A model generated the notes under the pieces. It saw only the letters and a list, made by a program, of their open reading frames with translations. It ran no database searches and had not been told where the DNA came from. The position numbers and the translations under genes are program-made. Of a stretch of DNA of 13,204 nucleotides, positions 1-7,213 are shown piece after piece. Source of the stretch: Bacteroides sp. UBA939. Lineage in GTDB: Bacteria; Bacteroidota; Bacteroidia; Bacteroidales; Bacteroidaceae. Location: the NCBI RefSeq assembly GCF_002293435.1, contig NZ_DBDF01000063.1, positions 1-13,204 of the forward strand, written 5' to 3'. The stretch's first letter is position 1. Every line of letters starts with the position of its first letter.

Positions 1-96
1 GGTTACTTCACGGGAGGATGCTTCTGCGCCTGTCAAAAGAAGGCAGACGAGCAGAAGGATGCGGGATAGGGGGTGCATAGGATATAGATGTTTCAT
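1..96 (-). CDS. N-terminus of an exported protein (partial)
   Basis: The first 32 codons of a minus-strand gene that continues beyond the left edge. The translation starts MKHLYPMHPLSRILLLVCLL and continues LTGAEASSREVT. Residues 13-23 form a hydrophobic core after a basic N-region, and A-E-A before S27 fits a signal peptidase I site, so the product is probably exported to the periplasm or beyond. Cys18 lies inside the hydrophobic core and does not make a convincing lipobox. A second in-frame ATG at position 78 (Met7) is an alternative start that still keeps a signal peptide. The gene follows the GH29 fucosidase on the same strand after about 215 bases of repeat-rich spacer, so another PUL enzyme is a fair guess. 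The mature domain is not in the window and the family cannot be named. Confidence 0.7.
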   Translation of the reverse strand, partial: MKHLYPMHPLSRILLLVCLLLTGAEASSREVT

Positions 97-107
97 AAGA
101 TTATAAG

Positions 108-296
108 AGTAAGTAGTAAGTAGAAAGTAGAAAGTAGTAAGTAGTAAGTAGTAAGTAGATAGTAGTTGGTAGATAGTAGTTAGTAGGATAGTAGATAGTA
201 GATAGTAGTTAGCAGAAACGCTCCGCTTGCTATATTCCGTATACAGACATTTCTACTTACTACTTACTACTTTCTACTTTCTACTTACTACTTACT
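108..296. repeat. Perfect 44-bp inverted repeat of GTA-rich units
   Basis: The arms are 108-151 and 253-296, exact reverse complements over 44 bp, separated by 101 bases. Each arm is itself built from short iterated units, AGTAAGT and AGAAAGT alternating with GTA steps. On the left side the pattern decays into degenerate TAGATAGTAGT-type units up to about 214; the non-repetitive core is about 215-250. Read as minus-strand RNA, this lies between the fucosidase stop (313) and the next gene's start (96) and could fold into a very long, AU-rich stem ending about 12 bases before that start codon. There is no T-tract typical of a simple terminator. It may affect mRNA processing or termination, or be a repeat element with no local role. 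Confidence 0.85.
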
Positions 297-312
297 ACTT
301 TCTCCCTATCAA

Positions 313-1761
313 TTAAGTTAACGCTTCTCTATACTTATTACTATTATTACTTTTTTTCTCCGAAACTTCCAGTTTGATAACGAACGGTTCACCCGGCTGT
401 TTTGCAGGAACAGACACATTGTATTCATTTCCGGCAGTTTCCACTACTTCCACTTTTTGATTACCGCTTAATGTTGCCGCTCCCTGAATTTGCAGGTTTC
501 TCGGTGTCTTCACTACCAATTTCCCTGAATAAGGCACGTTGAATACTACCATATATATAGTATTACCTTTGCGGGTGTAATATCCCCAGTTTTGTTTGGG
601 AAAACCTGCATAATCGCAACTATACACGCATTCTCCATTCTGTTTCATCCATTGCCCGATCTCTTCTGATAACGCCTTCTCTTCTTTACGGAAATCTCCA
701 TCGGCTTGCGGCCCGAAGTTCACCACCATATTTCCTCCCATAGAAACTGCATGGATAATGCGCTCAAGTACTTCCAGAGTTGTTTTTACATAACTGAGAG
801 ACCAATCTTTGTGATATCCCCATTGGTTTTCGGGTACAGTCATACATGCTTCCCAATCCCAACGGGTAACTTTCAAATCTGTTACCGGGTCAGGCAGACG
901 GCGTTCATAACCGGACTCATAATCGCCCATCAAATGACCGTTACTATCGAAATGGCGTTTGCCGAAATCATCTGCGCGCAAACGGCTGTTTATGGTTACT
1001 CCGGGCAACATATCTTTCAACATTTTTTCTACATGAGCCGTCCACCAGCCATTCTTCTTGATGCTGGCATCCCATGTACCGTCAAACCAGAAATCCTTCA
1101 CCGTAGGGTAGCGGGTAGCCAGTTCTTTCAACTGATTGTCCGTGAACGTAAGGAAACGGTTGAAAGCGATTTCGTCTTCTTCCGATTTAATTTCATACCG
1201 ATAATCAGGATGACTCCAGTCCATCACTGAGAAATAGAAATGTACGTCTATCCCTTCATCATTATAGGCCTTTACCAGTTCTCCCAATATATCTTTCTTA
1301 TGCGGGGTATTGGCTACGGTGTTTTCGGTGTACTTACTTGGCCACAGGCAAAAACCTTCATGATGCTTAGTCGTAATCTTCACGTATTTCACTCCCATTT
1401 GTTTTGCCATCTTTGCCCAAGCCTTTGCATTGAATTTCTCCGGATTCCATTGTTCCATCAGTTTCATCCATTCATCCGATGGTACTTTTGCCCAGGATTT
1501 CAACCATTCGGCAGCGCCCGAATATACTTTTCCTTTCCACTCTCCTCCGGGAATGGCGTAAAGTCCCCAGTGTATGAAAGTTCCCAAGCGGTTCTCACGG
1601 AATTTTAGCATTGCCGCATCCGAGCGTTTTCCTAAGCGGTCGGCCCCATATTTCAATGGAATTTCCAATTCGGCAGGTAGCGTTTTGGACTGATTTTGTG
1701 CGGAAATACCGATAGTGAATACTATCAGAAATACAAGAATTGATAAAAGTTTATTGTTCAT
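313..1761 (-). CDS. GH29 alpha-L-fucosidase, secreted
   Basis: Glycoside hydrolase family 29 enzyme expected to release terminal alpha-L-fucose by a retaining mechanism. With the start at 1761 the protein has 482 residues. Residues 1-21 (MNNKLLSILVFLIVFTIGISA) form a signal peptide with an ISA-Q cleavage site and no lipobox, so a periplasmic location is likely. Family marks: HWG at 64-66, KHHEGF at 132-137, and WFDG at 225-228, where Asp227 fits the GH29 nucleophile. Candidate acid/base residues are Glu282, Glu286 and Glu304; I cannot choose between them, nor assign the GH29-A or GH29-B subgroup, which decides linkage preference. The catalytic barrel is followed by a C-terminal beta-rich region from about 385 and a short Lys/Asn-rich tail. 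An in-frame ATG at 1809 would add 16 residues before the signal peptide and is less plausible. The HTCS stop is 96 bases upstream; I see no convincing promoter in that gap, so co-transcription with the HTCS is possible. Confidence 0.95.
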   Translation of the reverse strand: MNNKLLSILVFLIVFTIGISAQNQSKTLPAELEIPLKYGADRLGKRSDAAMLKFRENRLGTFIHWGLYAIPGGEWKGKVYSGAAEWLKSWAKVPSDEWMKLMEQWNPEKFNAKAWAKMAKQMGVKYVKITTKHHEGFCLWPSKYTENTVANTPHKKDILGELVKAYNDEGIDVHFYFSVMDWSHPDYRYEIKSEEDEIAFNRFLTFTDNQLKELATRYPTVKDFWFDGTWDASIKKNGWWTAHVEKMLKDMLPGVTINSRLRADDFGKRHFDSNGHLMGDYESGYERRLPDPVTDLKVTRWDWEACMTVPENQWGYHKDWSLSYVKTTLEVLERIIHAVSMGGNMVVNFGPQADGDFRKEEKALSEEIGQWMKQNGECVYSCDYAGFPKQNWGYYTRKGNTIYMVVFNVPYSGKLVVKTPRNLQIQGAATLSGNQKVEVVETAGNEYNVSVPAKQPGEPFVIKLEVSEKKSNNSNKYREALT

Positions 1762-1857
1762 GTTATGAATATTATTAATATTAGAAAAAGCTTTTGCAAA
1801 GGAAATCAATTACTGTCTCAAAGCTTTGTTCTATTTATCATTTGTTTTATCCAAATT

Positions 1858-4800
1858 CTACTTTGAACTGTTTTTATGCTTTGCAGCAAAGGATGTAGGC
1901 GTTTCACCAAATACTTTCTTAAACGAATTGGTAAAATACGCTTGGCTATCTATACCTATTTGCATCATCACTTCCCTCATCGTCATATTTTCCTCGATAA
2001 TCAATTTAGCAGCTTTACGCAAACGACAATTCAGTACGAATTCTACAACTGATTTCCCTGTCAGACTTTTAACTTTCGCATAGAGCTTACTTCTGCTCAT
2101 CAATAATTCCTCAGCTATCAAATTAACATTCATTTCCGACTGATCCATATTAGTCTCAATAAAAGTAATCAGCTTTTTAAGGAACTTGCTATCTTGTTCG
2201 TTAGAAGACAATTCGCTACTATCCGCATAATAGTTCTTAGCGTAATGCTCTTTTAATTGCTGTTGATTTCTGAAGATATTTCGAACGGACAAATTTAAAT
2301 AAGTCAAATCAACCGGTTTCTCAAAATAAAGATCTGCTCCCGAATCAACCCCCTCAATCTTACTTTCAATACTGGTTTTAGCAGTCAACAAAATTACGGG
2401 GATATGTGAAGTATTCACGTCTCTTTTTATATCATTGCATAGAGAAACTCCATCCTTATTGGGCATCATAATGTCACTTATAATCAAATCAAAATCCACT
2501 TCTTCTATCAGTTTCAGTGCTTCAATCCCATCACTTGCCTGCATTACTTGGAATTCATTAGATAAAGATTCGGCAATCAATATTCTCAAATCATCATTGT
2601 CTTCGGTTATCAATATTTTCTTTTTATTCGAAGGTGAAAACTCGTCTTCTATATCAACAGAAACAATTTTTTCACCTGACGGTGGTACCGTTGTTTTCTG
2701 TACAATTTCTTTCCGTTTCATAAAATCGGCTTTACTGAAGATGCTACTGTCAAGAGGCAGACAAACAATCATATCCGTACCCATTTCTCTTTCACTATAA
2801 ATGGTAATATTGCCTTTTTGCAGTAGTACCAGACTCTTTACGAGCGCTAACCCAATACCGGTACCCAAATGAGAATCCGCATTTACGGTATTCACTTTAT
2901 AAAATCTTTCAAAGACACTGCTTATGGATTCACGCGATATACCCACTCCCGTATCGCTGACAGTGATGGAAAAAACATTATCCATGTTTTCGCCTATTCT
3001 ATAACTGTTCTTATACTGGGATACAAATTCCCTTCCACACCTTGTTTCCAAAAGAATTTTGCCCTTGTCCGGCGTATATTTGAAAGCATTATTCAGTAGA
3101 TTCATAACAATCTTCTCAATTATGTGCTTATCGGCATAAATATCCACAGGCAAAGTTTCATCGCATTTTATTTCGAAGTCGATATTCCGTTGTCCTGCAT
3201 AGTCGATAAAATCATTGGCGATCTCTTTCACAAAACGATTAATATCCAGCGGTTGTAATTCCAATTTCATCATGCCGTTCTCTACCGTCCTGAAATCCAT
3301 CAATTCATTTACCAGATTCAGTAGACGTTGTACATTGCCATTCAGAATCCGATAATAATACTCCTTTAAGCCTTCACACCTCAATTTATCTAAAGCGGCA
3401 AGAATCAGAGAAAGCGGGGTGCGGAAGTCATGCGATATATTGGTGAAGAAACGCAGTTGTGCCTGATGGATTTGTTCTTTCTTGTCTTTCTCTATATTTT
3501 CTTGATAAAGCAACATTTTTAGTTTTTTCTTTTCGGTAAAATGGCGGTAAATCAGATAAGCAATCCCTATCACAGTCAGTAGATAAAGAGTATAGGCGGG
3601 TAGGCTGAACCAGGGAGCGGTCTTTCTGACGATTTTTATCACTGTGGGGTTATCACTCCAGACGCCGTCATTATTGGCAGCATAGACTTCGAAGTAGTAA
3701 GTACCTGCCGGCACTTTCGAATACATAATGGTTCGTTGCTCTGCATTTGTAGTAATCCAAGAATCGCTGTATCCCTTTAAACGGAATTTGAATCGATTCT
3801 TCTCGGGAATATGGTAATTATCAGAGGAGAACTGGAAGCCAAAGTTTACTTGGTCATAGTCAAGAATAATGGTACTAAACGAGTCATTCTGCACAAAATT
3901 GGGATGAACTGACTCGTGATCGATGAAAAAATCGGAAATAATAGCTTTAGGCTTATAGTAGTTATAGGAAATTTTCCGGGGGTCAACAATAGTAAAGCCG
4001 TTTGTTCCTCCGAAATAGAGCAATCCATCTTCCCCTTTCATGGATGCCAACGGATAATAAACCTGCCCTTGAGTATTTTCTCTCTTATCGAACTCCATCA
4101 GACGATTGCGAGCTATGTTGTAACAAAACAGTCCGTTATCAGTTCCCATCCATACATTGCCGTCATCATAACAGATACTATAGATGGAATAGAGTTCCTG
4201 TTGTAATGCGTCTTTCACCGGAATAAAGCGGGAAGTATTGGTATCGAACTTAATCAGTCCGTTACCTATGGTACCAATCCAGATGTTGCCGGAAGCATCC
4301 AGACAGAAGGTAAACAAGCCTAAATACGCAGAGTCATTGGGGGTTATCTTTTCCACTACATGCGTCTTGATATCCATACGATAGAGCGCTTCATTAGTAA
4401 TAGCCCATAATGTATTTTCTCCTTGCCGCATGATATCAAACAGATAGGCATATGTTACACTCGTACTATCCAAAGTGAAGTGGGTAAATGTTCTCGAACG
4501 AAAAGAGAAATAAGAGACCTTCGGTATGTGGTATTGATAAGCCACCCACATACCTGAATCTGCTTCAAGAACAGTTTTTCGGACATCATTCACCAACAAA
4601 GAGCCGGGATCATTTTTCTTATTACTATAATTAACGACTTCACGTAATTCAGGATTATACAAATTTATCCCTCCCATGAATGTGGAAATCCACAAATTGT
4701 GATCTGTATTTATCAGCAGTGATTTTATGTTATTGGATGTGAGCGCGTTTCTACTTCCGGAATATGTGAATTGCCCGGTCGTTTTATTCATCCGGATAAC

Positions 4801-5889
4801 TCCTCCGCCTTCGGTACCTATCCAGAGATAATTCTTGTCCTCGGCAAATGCACTTACCGGTGTATGCCCCAACTTGCTGTTCCGGGAATGGTAGGTCTCG
4901 AAGGCACTCTGCTCATCCACCTTTACATAACATAAACCTCCGGAATATGTGCCAATCCAGATATTAGACTGTCTGTCTTCATAGATTTCCCAAACAGAAT
5001 TACTGGGCAGGCTGAAAGGGTCTGTTTCGGAATGTTTGTATTGGTCTGTTTCTCCGGTAGCCGTGTTGAATATGTACACTCCATCCATAGTCCCCAACCA
5101 TATACCACCCTTCTTGTCTATACAAAATGTCCGCAACGAATTGCCATCATATTCGGGAAGAGGGTCATAATGATTTTCGACCTTAAAAGTGGATAAGTCT
5201 ATTTTATATAATCCATCTTTATCAATAAAGACCCATAACTTTCCCATATACACCTGGGCAAAGCGAATATATCCGTTACTGAGATTCGGCAATGTGAGGC
5301 AAAGCGCAAAATTGTTCTCAGCATAATTGAAGCGATAGATTTTTCGCTCTATGAAGGTGTACGTATCTTTGTCTTGATGGCAGAAGGCCATATTGCTATG
5401 GACAGGTATTTTCCCGTCATACTCCGGGGTATTAAGTTCTCCCGTATTCATATCCAGCATGCTCCACTGGTTGCGGTATCTGACCCAAACATTATCAGCC
5501 CCGTCTACCTTCACACGCGTAACCGCGTCAAAGACTCTCTCAAACTGGTTCGACGTATGTCTATACCGATACAGTCCATTGTTTGTATTTACATATAAAT
5601 AACCGGAAGAATCGGATGCCATGCTATCAAATATCCACCTCTTTGTAGGATCCATCGAGGCAAAATAGGGATAATACTTTTTGTAGTGATAACCGTCAAA
5701 ACGATAGAGTTCATAGTCCATCATGACCCAGATAAAACCGTTTTTATCCTGCTCTACTTCCTTTACTCCATCGTAGTAAAAGCCTCCTTCGGGCGACATG
5801 GTTCTGAATTTATATCTTTCAGCGGCAACAGTAGGAACCGATACAAGATAAAAACAAGTCAGCAAGAGCAATAAGTATCTATTTTTCAT
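1858..5889 (-). CDS. Hybrid two-component system sensor-regulator (HTCS)
   Basis: A one-protein two-component system of 1343 residues, usual length for the family. Order: signal peptide or first membrane anchor (1-23); about 650 residues of beta-propeller repeats with recurring WIGT/WLGT-type blades (for example 264-267, 311-314, 356-359, 537-540); a Y_Y_Y domain (about 690-755); a transmembrane helix (about 762-781); histidine kinase with phosphoacceptor His820 in FFTNISHDFRTP; ATPase boxes N934, DTGVGI (979-984) and GTGIGL (1009-1014); receiver domain with acidic residues 1096-1100, phosphoacceptor Asp1139, Thr1169 and Lys1191; C-terminal AraC-type helix-turn-helix (about 1240-1338). All key catalytic residues are present, so it should be active. 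The periplasmic propellers normally bind a glycan fragment and the AraC domain activates the PUL. It sits between the binding-protein gene and the fucosidase gene, behind a terminator, so it is probably expressed separately from susC. Confidence 0.97.
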   Translation of the reverse strand: MKNRYLLLLLTCFYLVSVPTVAAERYKFRTMSPEGGFYYDGVKEVEQDKNGFIWVMMDYELYRFDGYHYKKYYPYFASMDPTKRWIFDSMASDSSGYLYVNTNNGLYRYRHTSNQFERVFDAVTRVKVDGADNVWVRYRNQWSMLDMNTGELNTPEYDGKIPVHSNMAFCHQDKDTYTFIERKIYRFNYAENNFALCLTLPNLSNGYIRFAQVYMGKLWVFIDKDGLYKIDLSTFKVENHYDPLPEYDGNSLRTFCIDKKGGIWLGTMDGVYIFNTATGETDQYKHSETDPFSLPSNSVWEIYEDRQSNIWIGTYSGGLCYVKVDEQSAFETYHSRNSKLGHTPVSAFAEDKNYLWIGTEGGGVIRMNKTTGQFTYSGSRNALTSNNIKSLLINTDHNLWISTFMGGINLYNPELREVVNYSNKKNDPGSLLVNDVRKTVLEADSGMWVAYQYHIPKVSYFSFRSRTFTHFTLDSTSVTYAYLFDIMRQGENTLWAITNEALYRMDIKTHVVEKITPNDSAYLGLFTFCLDASGNIWIGTIGNGLIKFDTNTSRFIPVKDALQQELYSIYSICYDDGNVWMGTDNGLFCYNIARNRLMEFDKRENTQGQVYYPLASMKGEDGLLYFGGTNGFTIVDPRKISYNYYKPKAIISDFFIDHESVHPNFVQNDSFSTIILDYDQVNFGFQFSSDNYHIPEKNRFKFRLKGYSDSWITTNAEQRTIMYSKVPAGTYYFEVYAANNDGVWSDNPTVIKIVRKTAPWFSLPAYTLYLLTVIGIAYLIYRHFTEKKKLKMLLYQENIEKDKKEQIHQAQLRFFTNISHDFRTPLSLILAALDKLRCEGLKEYYYRILNGNVQRLLNLVNELMDFRTVENGMMKLELQPLDINRFVKEIANDFIDYAGQRNIDFEIKCDETLPVDIYADKHIIEKIVMNLLNNAFKYTPDKGKILLETRCGREFVSQYKNSYRIGENMDNVFSITVSDTGVGISRESISSVFERFYKVNTVNADSHLGTGIGLALVKSLVLLQKGNITIYSEREMGTDMIVCLPLDSSIFSKADFMKRKEIVQKTTVPPSGEKIVSVDIEDEFSPSNKKKILITEDNDDLRILIAESLSNEFQVMQASDGIEALKLIEEVDFDLIISDIMMPNKDGVSLCNDIKRDVNTSHIPVILLTAKTSIESKIEGVDSGADLYFEKPVDLTYLNLSVRNIFRNQQQLKEHYAKNYYADSSELSSNEQDSKFLKKLITFIETNMDQSEMNVNLIAEELLMSRSKLYAKVKSLTGKSVVEFVLNCRLRKAAKLIIEENMTMREVMMQIGIDSQAYFTNSFKKVFGETPTSFAAKHKNSSK

Positions 5890-5930
5890 AAGGATTTTAC
5901 CGTGTTAGGAATTAAAGTTCAATTAGGAAG

Positions 5931-5938
5931 CTAAATTA
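5931..5938 (-). promoter_or_regulatory. Possible -7 box for the HTCS gene
   Basis: The minus strand reads TAATTTAG, matching five of the six fixed positions of the Bacteroides -7 consensus TAnnTTTG. It lies 42 bases upstream of the HTCS start and downstream of the terminator at 5959-6007, where a separate promoter would be needed. No good -33 TTTG is found at the right spacing. In AT-rich DNA such a match can be chance. Confidence 0.25.
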
Positions 5939-5958
5939 AGAAAAATAGAATACAATAA

Positions 5959-6007
5959 AAAAGATATGAAAGAAAATCTCATTACAAGATTTTCCTTCAT
6001 ATCTTTT
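5959..6007 (-). terminator. Hairpin terminator after the binding-protein gene
   Basis: Arms 5959-5979 and 5987-6007 are 21 bases each with a 7-base loop. Only one pair is imperfect, and it is a G-U wobble in minus-strand RNA but an A-C mismatch in plus-strand RNA, which favours minus-strand function. The minus strand continues with a T-rich run (TTTTTTATTG). It lies 16 bases after the stop of the F5/8 lipoprotein gene and so closes the susC-susD-binding protein unit before the HTCS. Confidence 0.85.
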
Positions 6008-6023
6008 CTATTTAACAAAGTAA

Positions 6024-7190
6024 CTATCTATTATACTCAATTACCTGCAAGTCTCCTACGGATACATTACCATCTTCAGAATAATTCCAATCAGTCTTTC
6101 CATCTCTCAAATGACCTTTAATAAAGGTTATTCTGATATATTGGATTTCAATAGGTTCAACCGGGAACAACTGATATTCATCCACTTGCAACGGCGTTGT
6201 AACGAACTCACCCAAATCAGTCCATGTATCACTTTCCGTCTTCTTGGCTTCCAGCTTAAAGGTATGGCATTGCAAATGAGAATAATTCAAGTTACGATGC
6301 CTGTAACCTAACTGGCCGAACTTGATGACCTCTCCCAAATTGATATCCAGATAACAAACCGGATCATAGATAGGACGAGTTGAAATTTTAGGCGCCCAGA
6401 AAGTTGAATTTTTATCATCAAATAGATTTCCTATAGCACCTTCATTGGCTTCCAGATTAGAAGAATAGCTCCACTTATCCGAGAATGGGAAACCTACATA
6501 CAGCGGAGCTTCAGCAGCAACTACCACTCTACAAGTAGCCGTTTTCTTGCCTCTGTCATTGGCTGTGACTACAATATTGGTGGTTTCTCCAACCTCTCCT
6601 GTGATAGTAATCAAACCGGTAGCCGGGTCAACCGTCGCCACTGTTTCATCTTCAGAAGAGTAAGTAACACCTTTATCGGTAGCATTGGCCGGATTGATAG
6701 TGACGTATTGTGCCAAATCAAAAGTCTTACCGTTTTCCTCTTCTACTTTTTGTCCGGCAGACTGGATTGTGATACTTGACACGAGCACTATATTACTGAC
6801 AACCCTGACCGGATATCTGACAAATGTACCCGAACCGTCGTCAACCCTTACGATAATCGTATCCGTACCCAGCGGAGACGGGATAGCACCTTCGGCGGGT
6901 GTCGTCAACTTGGGAGTAATCAAACCACCTTCACTCAAATCAATGGCGCCGGTAGGTTCGCCTGCAAAGTGATAGCTAATGGCACTTTCTCTTGCACTTT
7001 CAGGCATAACAAACGGTTTCAATTGCACAGTTTGTCCTTCTGTCACAACGATACCGAAAATGTCACTTTCGAGGTTCGTTGCATTTTCTACCGCAATGTT
7101 TACGGCCTTGCCCTGATCATCATCATCGCAACCTGTAAACAGTGCTCCAAACGAAAGCATTCCTGCTAAGAAATATATCTTCTTTTTCAT
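6024..7190 (-). CDS. Surface glycan-binding lipoprotein (Ig-like, F5/8 type C)
   Basis: A protein of 388 residues from the start at 7190, in the position of SusE-like surface glycan-binding proteins, directly after susD. The N-terminus MKKKIYFLAGMLSFGALFTG ends in a lipobox with Cys21, followed by DDDDQG, an acidic stretch like the Bacteroidetes lipoprotein export signal, so surface display is expected. Domains: a first Ig-like beta-sandwich (about 35-133), a bacterial Ig-like group 2 domain (about 137-225, with YSSEDETVATVDPATGLIT), and a C-terminal F5/8 type C (CBM32-like) domain (about 230-388) carrying aromatic residues (Trp240, Trp265, Tyr296, Trp323, Trp368) of which some could contact sugar. 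No catalytic motif is seen. An upstream ATG at 7202 adds MHKI and is less natural. The ligand cannot be read from sequence; the neighbouring fucosidase suggests a fucosylated glycan. Confidence 0.88.
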   Translation of the reverse strand: MKKKIYFLAGMLSFGALFTGCDDDDQGKAVNIAVENATNLESDIFGIVVTEGQTVQLKPFVMPESARESAISYHFAGEPTGAIDLSEGGLITPKLTTPAEGAIPSPLGTDTIIVRVDDGSGTFVRYPVRVVSNIVLVSSITIQSAGQKVEEENGKTFDLAQYVTINPANATDKGVTYSSEDETVATVDPATGLITITGEVGETTNIVVTANDRGKKTATCRVVVAAEAPLYVGFPFSDKWSYSSNLEANEGAIGNLFDDKNSTFWAPKISTRPIYDPVCYLDINLGEVIKFGQLGYRHRNLNYSHLQCHTFKLEAKKTESDTWTDLGEFVTTPLQVDEYQLFPVEPIEIQYIRITFIKGHLRDGKTDWNYSEDGNVSVGDLQVIEYNR

Positions 7191-7213
7191 AATCTTATGC
7201 ATATATTTATCGA

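Noticed and set aside
108..303. Resemblance of the GTA-rich repeats to a CRISPR array
   Set aside because: Units are only 7-11 bases, without unique spacers of constant length, and no cas gene is present.
706..1230. Plus-strand open frame of 174 codons opposite the fucosidase gene
   Set aside because: It overlaps a fully conserved GH29 coding region on the other strand, contains no recognisable domain and is best explained as the complement of that gene.
1762..1857. Promoter for the fucosidase gene in the gap after the HTCS
   Set aside because: TTTG-type words occur, but none is at the proper spacing to a TAnnTTTG box; the AAGCTT palindromes at about 1791 and 1833 are short and common.
6024..7190. 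F-type (fucose-binding) lectin identity for the C-terminal domain of the lipoprotein
   Set aside because: The spacing of His and Arg residues known for F-type lectins is not seen; the general F5/8 type C assignment is safer.
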